Origin: Sediminibacillus albus | Lineage (GTDB): Bacteria > Bacillota > Bacilli > Bacillales > Amphibacillaceae | Assembly: GCF_900101125.1 (NCBI RefSeq) | Contig: NZ_FNFL01000003.1 | Span: 310,001 to 374,000 of the forward strand | Direction of reading: 5' to 3' | DNA: 64,000 nucleotides | In this document: positions 10,722-19,797 of the stretch, one piece after another | Numbering within the stretch: position 1 is the stretch's first letter | Layout of the letters: every line of letters begins with the position of its first letter | Made by a program: the position numbers and the translations under genes | Notes under the pieces: generated by a model | What the model saw: only the letters and a program-made list of their open reading frames with translations | The model's database searches: none | What the model was told of the DNA's origin: nothing

Positions 10722-12194
10722 TTATTTCCAAATCGCTTCATTCCATTTCAATTCATTTCTAAATTGGCGAAGCTTTGTATCTGAATCGATTACTACACAC
10801 TCTATTTGAGCCATTTCCGCAAAATCATGCAGTTGTTCGGTAGATACTTTGAAAGACAAGACTGTATGGTGGGCACCGCCCGCATAGATCCACGCTTCTG
10901 TCGCTTCACTTAATGATGGCTGTGGCTTCCATAGAACCTTCGCTACCGGGAGGTTTGGGGTCTTGATCTTCGGCTGCTCCGCAATCACTTCATTAACGAC
11001 CAACCGGAATCGGCCGCCGAGCTCGACAAGCGATGCATTAACAGCCCGCCCTCCTTTTCCGTCGAATACCAGCCTGGCAGGATCCTTTTTATTTCCCATA
11101 CTAAGCGGGTTAACAACAATTTCCGGTTTCGTTGCTGACACAGTTGGACAAATCTCCAGCATATGTGAACCTAAAATCATTTCATTTCCCGGCTCTAAAT
11201 GATAAGTATAATCCTCCATAAAAGAGGTCGCTTTATTGTTTGCAATGATTTTCATAAAGCGCAGCAGAGCGGCGGTTCTCCAGTCTCCTTCTCCTGCGAA
11301 ACCATACCCTTCTGCCATCAGGCGCTGGGCAGCTAATCCTGGCAGCTGCTCCATACCGTGCAAATCTTCGAAATTGGTTGTAAATGCTGAATACCCACCT
11401 GAATGCAAAAATTGCTTAAGGCCAAGCTCAATCCGTCCTTGTTCTTTGATGGCTTTGGTGGTGGTTTCGTCCTGATCGATTGTATATAACTCCTTATATT
11501 GTTCATATAATTGGTCGACTTGTTGATTGCTGATACTATTAATAACTTCCACCAAATCTCCGATGCCATAATAGTCAACCGACCAGCCAAATTTAATTTG
11601 AGCTTCCACTTTATCCCCATCTGTGACAGCTACATTCCTCATATTGTCTCCAAACCGGGCTACTTTAATATTTTTGCTTTCCGAAACAGCGGCAGCTGTA
11701 CTCATCCAGTCACTAAGTTTTTTAAAAACCTGTTCATCTTCCCAATATCCTACAATGACTTTTCTGGGAATATTCATTCTGCTTCCTATGAAGCCGAATT
11801 CTCTGTCACCATGGGCTGATTGATTTAAATTCATAAAGTCCATATCAATTTCCTTCCATGGGATATCACGGTTAAACTGAGTATGGAAGTGCAACAGCGG
11901 CTTTTGCAGACTGCTAAGTCCCGCTATCCACATTTTGGCTGGTGAAAAGGTGTGCATCCACGTGATTAATCCTGCGCAATGTTCATCTGCATTTGCTTCA
12001 AGCATTAATCTATGGATTTCTTCTGCTGTCGTAAGTACAGATTTGAATACCAGTTTAAATGGCAGCCCGTCTTTTTCGTTTAATTTATTGACCATTTGTA
12101 TGGAATGACTTTTCACTTCAGCGAGTGCTTCATCCCCGTATAAGTGCTGACTCCCAGTAACAAACCAGAATTCATAGGTTTTCGATACTAACAT
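10722..12194 (-). CDS. araA: L-arabinose isomerase AraA
   Basis: Converts L-arabinose to L-ribulose in the cytoplasm; Mn-dependent in characterised members. The 490-residue protein has the family start YEFWFVTGSQHLYG, the HTFSPAKMWI segment and the metal-site region FAGEGDWRTAALLR with MEDYTYHL. Length and motifs are full. The start ATG follows GGAGGGGC. It is the third gene of araD-araB-araA, an order reversed from the araABD order of Bacillus subtilis, and is followed by a strong terminator. Confidence 0.96.
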   Translation of the reverse strand: MLVSKTYEFWFVTGSQHLYGDEALAEVKSHSIQMVNKLNEKDGLPFKLVFKSVLTTAEEIHRLMLEANADEHCAGLITWMHTFSPAKMWIAGLSSLQKPLLHFHTQFNRDIPWKEIDMDFMNLNQSAHGDREFGFIGSRMNIPRKVIVGYWEDEQVFKKLSDWMSTAAAVSESKNIKVARFGDNMRNVAVTDGDKVEAQIKFGWSVDYYGIGDLVEVINSISNQQVDQLYEQYKELYTIDQDETTTKAIKEQGRIELGLKQFLHSGGYSAFTTNFEDLHGMEQLPGLAAQRLMAEGYGFAGEGDWRTAALLRFMKIIANNKATSFMEDYTYHLEPGNEMILGSHMLEICPTVSATKPEIVVNPLSMGNKKDPARLVFDGKGGRAVNASLVELGGRFRLVVNEVIAEQPKIKTPNLPVAKVLWKPQPSLSEATEAWIYAGGAHHTVLSFKVSTEQLHDFAEMAQIECVVIDSDTKLRQFRNELKWNEAIWK

Positions 12195-12231
12195 TTATGC
12201 CCCTCCTCCAACTTCCTTGAACGCTTATTTT

Positions 12232-13923
12232 TTAATTAGTCTTCATGGTAACTCTTGACTTGGCATGTGCCTTAATCGTTTTCAGCCTCTTCATGACATT
12301 ATTTTCTCCACGGCCAAAGTGTTCATGAAGCCGGCTGTACTCTTGATAGAGCTTTTCGTACATTTGGACATTATCAGGAATTGGCTCAATAAACTCTTCT
12401 TTCACACGCCCCATCCTATCCGCAGCTGTGACAATTGAATCAAAACCTCCGTTGTCACCGCCTGCCGCCACAGCACCAAACATAGCGGCTCCTAGAGCAG
12501 GAGTCTGCTTGGAGTCAGCAACTTTAATCGTCCGATTGGTAACATCCGCATAAATCTGCATCAATAACCGATTCTTCTGCGGTAAGCCGCCGCATGCATA
12601 CAGCTCTTCCACGGGCACACCATTATAATGAAAGGCATCGACAATTTTTCTGGTACCAAACGCAGTTGCCTCTAGGAGAGCGCGATAAATCTCCTCAGGC
12701 TTTGTTTGCAGCGTGGCTCCAATAAGCAAGCCGCTTAGTTCGGTATCTACTAAGACAGACCTGTTGCCGTTCCACCAATCCAACGCAATTATTCCTGTCT
12801 CGCCCGGTTTGTAGTTAGCTGCTTGCTTTTCCAGCCATTGGTGTACCCCCATATTCGCTTTTTTCGCATCTTCATACACATATCCCGGAACTGCTTTGTC
12901 TACAAACCAGGCAAAAATATCACCAACAGCCGATTGCCCTGCTTCATATCCATAAAATCCAGGGATAATGCCATCTTCCACTACTCCACACATGCCCTCT
13001 ACATCTCTTTCTTCCATACCAAGGAGCATGTGGCATATAGAAGTGCCCATCGCCATCACCATTTTTCCCGGTGATACTACTCCCATTGCAGGGACAGCCG
13101 CATGAGCATCGACATTTCCTACCGCTACAGCTATACCAGGTGTCAGACCGGTTATCCGGGCAATGTCTGGAGCTAACCCACCAGCAGCAGTTCCCAGCGG
13201 GACAACGTCTCCGCGAAGTTTTGTTTTCACTACATCCTTCAAACGGGGGTCCAGTGCCTCAAAGAAGGCCTCGCTTGGATAGCCATCTTGTTTATGCCAA
13301 ATCGCCTTATAGCCTGCTGTACAGCTATTGCGTTTCAAATTATTTGTGAGCTTGGAAACCACCCAGTCAGTGGCCTCTACAAACTGGTCTGCCTTTTCAT
13401 AAATATCCGGAGCTTCTTTTAAAATCTGCCATATTTTGGCAATCATCCATTCTGAAGAAATTTTCCCGCCATATCTTGGCAGGAACCTTTCTCCACGCTG
13501 TTCCGCAATTTCGTTTAGTTGTGTGGCTTCCTCCTGGGCCGCATGGTGTTTCCATAGCTTCACCCAGCTGTGCGGGTTGTCTGCTAACTGAGAATCAGAG
13601 CATAAGGGGTTTCCTTCTTTGTCAATTGGCAGCATTGTGCAAGCTGTGAAATCTATCCCGAGCCCGATAATATCTATTGGGTTTACCTGCGAGGTTTTTA
13701 AAATAGCAGGAATTGATTTTCGCAGTACTTCTATATAATCATCTGGATGCTGTAAAGCCCACTCCATTCCCAGCTCCACTCCTGAAGGAAGATGTTCAGT
13801 AATTACTCCATGCGGGTAAGGTGTTACATGGTCTGCAACTTCCGTTCCGTCCTTAAGCGAAACGAGCACCGCCCTTCCCGATTCTGATCCAAAGTCTATA
13901 CCGATTGCATATTTCTCATTCAT
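12232..13923 (-). CDS. araB: Ribulokinase AraB
   Basis: An FGGY-family kinase that phosphorylates L-ribulose to L-ribulose 5-phosphate. The N-terminal phosphate motif [15 protein letters not shown] is at residues 4-18; [13 protein letters not shown] and the late motif [20 protein letters not shown], typical of FGGY kinases, are also visible. I chose the ATG at 13923, with GAGGAGGAA upstream, rather than 13959, which would run into araD; this gives 563 residues, the normal length. The gap to araD is 13 bases, so the two are cotranscribed. Confidence 0.95.
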   Translation of the reverse strand: MNEKYAIGIDFGSESGRAVLVSLKDGTEVADHVTPYPHGVITEHLPSGVELGMEWALQHPDDYIEVLRKSIPAILKTSQVNPIDIIGLGIDFTACTMLPIDKEGNPLCSDSQLADNPHSWVKLWKHHAAQEEATQLNEIAEQRGERFLPRYGGKISSEWMIAKIWQILKEAPDIYEKADQFVEATDWVVSKLTNNLKRNSCTAGYKAIWHKQDGYPSEAFFEALDPRLKDVVKTKLRGDVVPLGTAAGGLAPDIARITGLTPGIAVAVGNVDAHAAVPAMGVVSPGKMVMAMGTSICHMLLGMEERDVEGMCGVVEDGIIPGFYGYEAGQSAVGDIFAWFVDKAVPGYVYEDAKKANMGVHQWLEKQAANYKPGETGIIALDWWNGNRSVLVDTELSGLLIGATLQTKPEEIYRALLEATAFGTRKIVDAFHYNGVPVEELYACGGLPQKNRLLMQIYADVTNRTIKVADSKQTPALGAAMFGAVAAGGDNGGFDSIVTAADRMGRVKEEFIEPIPDNVQMYEKLYQEYSRLHEHFGRGENNVMKRLKTIKAHAKSRVTMKTN

Positions 13924-13936
13924 CGTTATTCCTCCT

Positions 13937-14626
13937 CTATTTCTGGCCGTAATACGCATTTACTCCATGTTTTCGCAAGTAGTGCTTATCTAAAAGAGCC
14001 TGGTCCATTGCCGAGACATCAGGATTCAACTGAAACGTATGTAACGCCATCTTGGCTACCTCCTCCAGTACGACAGCATGATGAACGGCCTCCTTAGCAT
14101 TTTTTCCCCAATTAAAAGGGGCATGGCTATGCACCAAAACACTCGGCACCTCATTGGAGCTGATATGCTGAAATGTTTCAACAATGACGTTGCCTGTTTC
14201 CAGTTCATAATCCTGTTGAATTTCCTGATGTGTCATTTTCCGAGTACATGGAATGCTCCCGTAAAAATAATCACCGTGTGTCGTGCCAAGGGGGGGAATT
14301 GCCTTTCCCGCTTGCGCCCAGCTGGTCGCCCATGGGGAGTGTGTATGGACGATTCCACCTATATCAGGAAAATTTTTGTACAGGACAAGATGTGTCGGTG
14401 TATCTGAGGAGGGCTTTAAACTCCCCTCGACGATATTTCCTTGCAAATCGACGACCACCATATCTTGTACGGTTAAGTCTTGATAAGCGACACCGCTCGG
14501 TTTAATTACTACTAGCTGTTCTTCTCTGTCGAAACCGCTTACATTTCCCCAAGTAAAAGTGACCAAACCTTGTTCAGGTAATGAAAGGTTCGCTTCTAAC
14601 ACTTCTCGCTTTAATAATTCAAGCAT
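13937..14626 (-). CDS. araD: L-ribulose-5-phosphate 4-epimerase AraD
   Basis: A class II aldolase-fold epimerase that makes D-xylulose 5-phosphate, the exit to the pentose phosphate pathway. The 229-residue protein shows the zinc-ligand motifs [15 protein letters not shown] and [12 protein letters not shown] and the phosphate-binding SGVAYQDL segment. It is the first gene of the araDBA operon, behind a promoter flanked by two AraR operators. Confidence 0.95.
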   Translation of the reverse strand: MLELLKREVLEANLSLPEQGLVTFTWGNVSGFDREEQLVVIKPSGVAYQDLTVQDMVVVDLQGNIVEGSLKPSSDTPTHLVLYKNFPDIGGIVHTHSPWATSWAQAGKAIPPLGTTHGDYFYGSIPCTRKMTHQEIQQDYELETGNVIVETFQHISSNEVPSVLVHSHAPFNWGKNAKEAVHHAVVLEEVAKMALHTFQLNPDVSAMDQALLDKHYLRKHGVNAYYGQK

Positions 14627-14658
14627 CTATACAACAGCCCCTTTCTGGACAAACGTCC

Positions 14659-14717
14659 ATCTTGTACGTATAAGTTGTTATTAACTTTATAATAATTTAA
14701 ATCGTACGTACAATCAA
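14659..14717 (-). promoter_or_regulatory. araD promoter with two AraR operators
   Basis: A TTGATT -35 box (14712-14717), a 17-base spacer and a TATTAT -10 box (14689-14694) on the minus strand. One operator (ATCGTACGTACAAT, 14701-14714) overlaps the spacer and -35. A second (CTTGTACGTATAAG, 14661-14674) lies after the start point. Their centres are 40 bp apart, about four helical turns, as expected for cooperative AraR binding. Confidence 0.8.
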
Positions 14718-14888
14718 TACATAATCACTATTTATTAAAAAAAAGAGGAAGAAAGCAAGTACTATATTTTTCCTTTTAGCCAAGAGAGGTGATGGGGGAT
14801 AAGTTAGTCAAAAGCGAATCCAGAGGTTATAAACTTGTATGAATAATGGAGGCTGATAAGAGACACTGCTATTTGGACCGAAAAAAAT
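14715..14888. other. Gap without recognised features
   Basis: Between the araD promoter and the first repeat copy I see no open frame with a ribosome binding site, hairpin or known site. Confidence 0.5.
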
Positions 14889-15541
14889 GAGGTTGGGACA
14901 AAAGGATAGCAGCAAAAACAAAAATCGAACGATGATTCGAAATCCTTAGGATTCGAACTCGTTCGATTTTTGTTTTTCTAATGTTTAAACTAACCTGCGG
15001 CCACAGTGACAACTCTATTTCTTCCTTCTAACAAGATTGGATGCTTAAAGTGGTGCAGGCAGCATACTTCGCTCTCCGTGGGCACGGCCTCCTCAGAAGC
15101 AGAAACGGCTTCTTCCGGTGTCTTCAGACTCGTGCTGTTCCCACTGGAGTCTATGTATTCTGCTTACGCTGGTGGGCTGTTCATCACTTGTATGACGACC
15201 GTGATCTCAAGTAAATCTTAAGCATTTGGGTTTTATTGGTTGAAAACCGTACGCAGACTTTCAGCGGAGGAAATCCACGGAGACTCCTGCGGGAGGGAAG
15301 GCCTCGGTGAGACCCCGAAGAGCGCAAGCTCGAGGAGGCTCACCAGCCGCCCGCGGAAAGCGTAGTGTATTTCCGTAGCGTAGTACGAATGGTTATCCGA
15401 TACTATTAAGGAAACACCTACGGTTACATTGCCACTTATATCCTTTACGTTATTCATCGAATGCTTAGAGATGGTCTTTTAAAATTTCATAGCTGTTATC
15501 GTTAGTTTTTTGCAGGTGGATGTAAGTTATGTCCCAACCAC
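14889..15541 (-). repeat. Interspersed noncoding repeat, copy 1 (reversed)
   Basis: About 650 bp bounded by GAGGTTGGGACA (14889-14900) and TGTCCCAACCAC (15530-15541), imperfect terminal inverted repeats. Near the left end a long hairpin lies around 14918-14978 (CAAAAATCGAACGA with TCGTTCGATTTTTG). A GC-rich core (15269-15374) starts GGAAATCCACGG and ends GTGTATTTCC, with imperfectly inverted arms. Open frames inside run through the core and differ among copies, so it is taken as noncoding. It is in the opposite orientation to the other four copies in the window and is the longest. Confidence 0.85.
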
Positions 15542-15547
15542 AATGAT

Positions 15548-15889
15548 TTAATGTGGAAACTTTTTATCTCGTTTTCCTTTATGTTTTTCCCAGTCGATAA
15601 TAAAGCCGTTTGCTTCTAGCTTTTTGTAATAACCATCCAAGTGTTCAGTCATTTTCTCGGCTTTTTCTGCACTAATTACACCAAATTCTAAGTATTTGTT
15701 GATAATCCCTTTTCGTTTATCAAGTAAATCTTGATAAAGAATTGCCAGTTCCTTCTGCTGCCCTTCCGTCAGCTCCACCTTTTTTTGCGTTCCCGTATCC
15801 TCTTCTGCTTGAATCTCCACTGCTCCCAACAAAGAAACAGTAAGTGCCAAACCCAACGCCAGCCAGCTTTTCAAAAATCGTTTCATCAT
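15548..15889 (-). CDS. YckD-like secreted protein (DUF2680)
   Basis: A small exported protein of about 112 residues: signal peptide MKRFLKSWLALGLALTVSLL ending near EIQAEE, then a mainly helical domain. That domain includes ELTEGQQKELAILYQDLLDK, KGIINKYLEFGVI and EHLDGYYKKLEANGFI, which match the YckD/DUF2680 family of Bacillaceae. The function is unknown. Two adjacent ATG codons (15889 and 15886) follow TGGGAGGCAAT; the second has better spacing. It stands alone, with a repeat copy immediately downstream. Confidence 0.75.
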   Translation of the reverse strand: MMKRFLKSWLALGLALTVSLLGAVEIQAEEDTGTQKKVELTEGQQKELAILYQDLLDKRKGIINKYLEFGVISAEKAEKMTEHLDGYYKKLEANGFIIDWEKHKGKRDKKFPH

Positions 15890-15943
15890 ATTGCCTCCCA
15901 TCTATGTGTTTGTCTATACTTTCTGCCTTCGTCTAAATAATAT

Positions 15944-15980
15944 ACAAAAAAACTCCGCAAGAACGTATCATGCGGAGTTT
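15944..15980 (-). terminator. Terminator of the quinone oxidoreductase gene
   Basis: AAACTCCGCA pairs with TGCGGAGTTT around an 11-base loop, followed on the minus strand by a T-run. It lies directly after the gene ending at 15988. Confidence 0.85.
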
Positions 15981-15987
15981 GGGCTCT

Positions 15988-16986
15988 TTATTTCAGCAGG
16001 TTGACGACCATTCGCCCTTGTGCCCTGCCTTCTAAAATCATGTTTAGTGATTCAGGTAAATCGTTTAATGTGATTTCTTTCTGAATATGTTCAGCTAATC
16101 CCTCTGGTTTTAAGTCATCGGCCAGCCGCTGCCAAACTTTCTTCCTAGTCTCCATTGGACAATTGACTGAATCGACACCAAGCAGCTGAATACCTCGGCT
16201 GATAAATGGAAATACCGCTGTTGGCACATCAGTACCGCCGGTCAATCCACTAACAGCTGCAGCTCCTCCATACTCCAGCTTGGTCAGCAATGAGGCTAAC
16301 TGTTTACCGCCAACCGGATCGACAGCACCGGCCCATTCCTGTTTATCAAGCGGCCGTATCTTGCCGTCAAAAACGGCTTCTCTTGAAACAATTTCATTAG
16401 CCCCGATTTTCTGAAGAAACCCATGCGAGCTCTCTTTTCCTGTACTTGCCACTACATGATAACCACGCTTTGCCAGCATCGCAATGGCAGTACTGCCAAC
16501 ACCACCGGTAGCACCAGTTACTAGTACTTTTCCTTTACCAGGATGCAATCCACTAGCCTCCAGCTGCTGAATCGACAGCGCGGCAGTGAAACCAGCAGTC
16601 CCTAAAATCATTGCCTCTTGCAAAGTCAACCCATCTGGCAGCGGTACAATCCAGTCTGCCGGTATTCTTGCATATTCACTATATCCTCCATAGTGGCCGG
16701 TTCCGATTTGATAGCTAGTGGCAATTACTTGGTCGCCTTCCTTGAACCTGCTGTCAGTCGATTCAACTACTTCCCCGGATAAATCAATTCCCGGTACCAT
16801 CGGATATGATTCCACGATTTTATTATCCGCTGTATTAGCTATACCATCTTTAAAATTAACACTTGAATAATGAACCTTTATCAATACTTCGGCATTAGGC
16901 AGGTCTTCCTTTTGAAGTGTATCCAATCCTGCAAAAAAACCTTCGTCCGTTTGATTCACCTTATAGGCCCGAAAATGTTCGTTCAT
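15988..16986 (-). CDS. NADPH:quinone oxidoreductase / acryloyl-CoA reductase-like MDR protein (YhfP/AcuI type)
   Basis: A 332-residue zinc-independent medium-chain reductase. The catalytic fold starts with YSSVNFKDGIANTADNKIV and PMVPGIDLSGEVV. The nucleotide-binding loop VLVTGATGGVGSTAIAML is at about residue 150. These match the YhdH/YhfP/AcuI group, which reduces acrylyl-CoA or quinones with NADPH; the actual substrate is not clear from the sequence. The frame extends to 17154, but the ATG at 16986 has AAAGGAG 7 bases upstream and the family N-terminus, so it was chosen. Single-gene unit with its own terminator. Confidence 0.85.
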   Translation of the reverse strand: MNEHFRAYKVNQTDEGFFAGLDTLQKEDLPNAEVLIKVHYSSVNFKDGIANTADNKIVESYPMVPGIDLSGEVVESTDSRFKEGDQVIATSYQIGTGHYGGYSEYARIPADWIVPLPDGLTLQEAMILGTAGFTAALSIQQLEASGLHPGKGKVLVTGATGGVGSTAIAMLAKRGYHVVASTGKESSHGFLQKIGANEIVSREAVFDGKIRPLDKQEWAGAVDPVGGKQLASLLTKLEYGGAAAVSGLTGGTDVPTAVFPFISRGIQLLGVDSVNCPMETRKKVWQRLADDLKPEGLAEHIQKEITLNDLPESLNMILEGRAQGRMVVNLLK

Positions 16987-17160
16987 GTTTTTAACTCCTT
17001 TCCCTGCTATGCTTTTCCTATGTGTTTTCACTTCTCGCCATCCAGAAAACCAGTCATCCAGGAGATAAACGGCTTTCCGGAATATCAGTCTATTCTTAGG
17101 CCTGTCCAAAAAAAGAGAAATCCAGGTCGAAAAAAGAAACCAACACGCAGCCATAGAAGA

Positions 17161-17922
17161 CTACGTATTGAAAACAAACTTCACATCCGGATGCTTATAT
17201 ACAAGTTCAAAATCTTCACTGTCCCCTAAATTATTATATAAGTCTTCTGGCGAAAACCAAAGAAAATCGTTTTCTAATTTATAGTCCGCGCCATAATAAT
17301 AACTAAGCCAAATCAATTTGGAACAATAGATATACTCCCACGGGTCATCCAGTGAAGACGATAGACTGAACGAGAAAACAGGTGAACCCTGCCCTTTTTC
17401 CTTGAATTCATTCAAATATTGTTCTGCATAACCGGCCGCCGCCTGACCTGCCTGAGTTGATTTTGGCCGAAAATGGGCATGCACCGGATGTTTCACCAGG
17501 AATTGCTGGATGGTATCCTTCCGTATTGCGGGATGCAAACCAGGCGATTCAATTACATGGTCCTTATCAACCACTAGTGCGGAATGCCCTACATACCCAG
17601 TTTTGGCCTGATTGACGTTATCACTTGCCACCAGAATATCGCCAGGAAGGAAAGTCCGTTCCCTATAATTACCTGCATGAACAGAGAAATGATAATGACT
17701 GCCACTAATAAGGGATCCTGTCTGCCAATCATAGGCAACTATTAGTAACTGATGAGGACCATTACGCAGGCCGCCTGTATCTAAATAAAAGCGTCTTCCC
17801 TTTAGATGAATTGCATGTAATGACTGATCGATATAACTATAATAAACAAAGCCCTGGGAAGCCAATGTCGTTTCAACCTTAATGATATCTTCCATTTGAG
17901 TTAATTGAAAGAGATTTGTCAT
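17161..17922 (-). CDS. YiiX/YebB-like permuted papain-fold cysteine hydrolase
   Basis: A 253-residue protein with the arrangement of permuted NlpC/P60-type hydrolases. It has GDILVASDN, then the His motif GYVGHSALVV and the Glu/Asp segment HVIESPG, followed much later by the nucleophile region YIYCSKLIWLSYYYG. The N-terminal third is a separate domain with no match I recognise. No signal peptide is seen, so the substrate (peptidoglycan peptides, amides or lipids) cannot be inferred. GGTGG before the ATG at 17922 decided the start. It lies between the reductase and a channel-like gene on the same strand, with gaps too large to assert an operon. Confidence 0.6.
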   Translation of the reverse strand: MTNLFQLTQMEDIIKVETTLASQGFVYYSYIDQSLHAIHLKGRRFYLDTGGLRNGPHQLLIVAYDWQTGSLISGSHYHFSVHAGNYRERTFLPGDILVASDNVNQAKTGYVGHSALVVDKDHVIESPGLHPAIRKDTIQQFLVKHPVHAHFRPKSTQAGQAAAGYAEQYLNEFKEKGQGSPVFSFSLSSSLDDPWEYIYCSKLIWLSYYYGADYKLENDFLWFSPEDLYNNLGDSEDFELVYKHPDVKFVFNT

Positions 17923-17983
17923 TTTACCACCGCCCACAAATATTGTATTCATGGGCAGGAAATCTGTGCCTGCTTTTACGAAC

Positions 17984-18631
17984 TCACCCAGCTTGTTTAC
18001 GGTTGATTTTTTTCACGATTCGTTTAAACAGGGAGGAATGATAGATATAGTCAAAGGCCGTGCTAATCACAAGTCCATGCAGGATAACCCCAAAGATTGT
18101 TAAAATAACTACGGTCACATGGCCGACAGGGGTAGCAGGATCAAACCCCCCCTGGCCAAAAAAAGTAAGGCTCATCAGGCTTCCAATCATTGCTTCCCAG
18201 TAGCTGGTCACTTCTGGTTCAAATGAATAAATAGGAATAATAGAAATAAATACAATTACAAAAGTACTCGTAAAAATAACACCTAAATGCTGGCGCTTAA
18301 AGAATTTAATAAAGGGCATGGTGTAATATTTGGTGATTGTCTTTAAACGTAATAAATGCAGGATACGGGCGAAGCGGGCAAACTGAAAAATGGCATCCAA
18401 AGGAATTACCGCAATGACAAGAAAAGGGTTGCTTTTGATAAATTTCCATTTGTTTTCACTCTTCTTCAGCCGATAAACAAAATCAGCAAAGAAGATAGCC
18501 CAGGTAACCCATACAATGTACCCGCCATAATCATTATTTTTCCATATGGTAGCTACGGAGAAGGAAGCTAACATAATCATAAAAATCTCGTACACCATTT
18601 GCTTTTTATCTCTATTATTAAAGATGTCCAT
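17984..18631 (-). CDS. Voltage-gated-channel-like membrane protein with divergent pore
   Basis: A 215-residue protein with hydrophobic segments at about 11-30, 35-55, 68-85, 116-136 and 168-190. An arginine-rich stretch resembling an S4 sensor, FARFARILHLLRLKTITKYY, is at 84-103. Between the last two segments lies a pore-loop-like sequence, SLTFFGQGGFDPATPVG (154-170). It aligns with the TVGYGD signature of potassium channels but reads FFGQGG. The flanking P-x-TP-x-G of the family is kept, so the fold is probably a channel, whereas K+ selectivity is doubtful. No regulatory RCK domain is present. Confidence 0.65.
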   Translation of the reverse strand: MDIFNNRDKKQMVYEIFMIMLASFSVATIWKNNDYGGYIVWVTWAIFFADFVYRLKKSENKWKFIKSNPFLVIAVIPLDAIFQFARFARILHLLRLKTITKYYTMPFIKFFKRQHLGVIFTSTFVIVFISIIPIYSFEPEVTSYWEAMIGSLMSLTFFGQGGFDPATPVGHVTVVILTIFGVILHGLVISTAFDYIYHSSLFKRIVKKINRKQAG

Positions 18632-18759
18632 TTGTTTGGCCCCGCTGTTCTAGAACTAGTAGTCTTTACATTATAATAAAAAATCGGAAAGGATAAAAAC
18701 GCTAGCCACTTCTGATGCGGCGGCACTTCATTTTTGGATGGCAGTTTTCTCTGCATATA

Positions 18760-18791
18760 AAAAAGCTTGAGCTCCTTTCCTCAAGCTTTTT
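18760..18791 (-). terminator. Terminator after purU
   Basis: AAAAAGCTTGAG pairs with CTCAAGCTTTTT around an 8-base loop; bidirectional in form. It directly follows purU on the minus strand. Confidence 0.8.
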
Positions 18792-18801
18792 AAATGAATG
18801 T

Positions 18802-19701
18802 TTAAAATACAATCGTTTTATTTTTATGGACAATGATCCGGTCATCCAACTGCCATTTAACGGCCCTTGCCAGCACGCTTCTTTCGATAGACTGGCCGAT
18901 TTTTTTCATATCCTCGCTGTTATCCCGATGGTCGACACGACTGATATCTTGTTCAATAATCGGTCCTTCATCCAGATCATCAGTTACAAAATGAGAGGTC
19001 GCGCCGATTAATTTTACACCGCGTTCGTAAGCCCGTTCATACGGCTTTGCCCCCACGAAAGCCGGTAAAAAGGAATGGTGGATGTTAATAATCCGGTGCT
19101 TTTGGGCTGCCACGAAATCAGGGGTAAGAATTTGCATATACCTCGCCAAAACAATAAAGTCGATTTGGTAATCCTTTAACAATTGTAATTGCTTTGCCTC
19201 GACTTGTTTTCTTATGTCTTTATTAGCCGGAATATAGTAAAACGGGATACCCAATGATTCAACGATCTCCCGCGCCTGTTCATGGTTACTGATAACTAAA
19301 GGTATGTCAGCGGTCAAGTCACCGCTTTGCCACTCCCAAAGCAATTCTCTTAAGCAATGTAATTCCTTGCTGACGAAGATTGCCATTTTTTTAACTTGGT
19401 AAACATAACTGAACCGCCAGTCCATAGCGAATTGCTTCGCTATTGGGATGAATTTTTCTTCTAATTCTTCTTTTTTACTGTCTAAATCACCGGCTTCAAA
19501 TTCTATCCTCATAAAGAATTCCCCACCTTTAGGATCAGTGGTATATTGACTCGACTCGATAATATTAGCATCATGCTGATATAAGTACTCTGATACAGCC
19601 GACACAATTCCCGGCTGATCCGGGCAATGAATGAGTAAGCGGGCTTTATTCTGGCGGAGCTCCTGAAAGCTATCGATTTTTTGCTGTCTAATGTTCTTCA
19701 C
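18802..19701 (-). CDS. purU: Formyltetrahydrofolate deformylase PurU
   Basis: Hydrolyses 10-formyl-THF to THF and formate, balancing one-carbon pools and supplying formate for purine synthesis. The 299-residue protein has an N-terminal ACT domain (about 18-95, RLLIHCPDQPGIVSAVSEYL). The formyltransferase fold follows, with the catalytic signature NIHHSFLPAFVGAKPY and the Asp in DDLDEGPIIEQD. The start is GTG at 19701 with GAGGGA upstream. Monocistronic with its own terminator. Confidence 0.95.
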   Translation of the reverse strand: MKNIRQQKIDSFQELRQNKARLLIHCPDQPGIVSAVSEYLYQHDANIIESSQYTTDPKGGEFFMRIEFEAGDLDSKKEELEEKFIPIAKQFAMDWRFSYVYQVKKMAIFVSKELHCLRELLWEWQSGDLTADIPLVISNHEQAREIVESLGIPFYYIPANKDIRKQVEAKQLQLLKDYQIDFIVLARYMQILTPDFVAAQKHRIINIHHSFLPAFVGAKPYERAYERGVKLIGATSHFVTDDLDEGPIIEQDISRVDHRDNSEDMKKIGQSIERSVLARAVKWQLDDRIIVHKNKTIVF

Positions 19702-19797
19702 GAAAAGATCCCTCTTTTTATTAGTCTATACCCTATATAGTGTACTTTAATTGGACAATATATTTAAGTAAAAGGCCGTGAACCCCGCAAGCCAATT

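Noticed and set aside
15233-15457. Open frames within repeat copies (also about 32022-32278, 30479-30740)
   Set aside because: They run through the conserved core of the noncoding repeat in different frames in different copies and lack ribosome binding sites.
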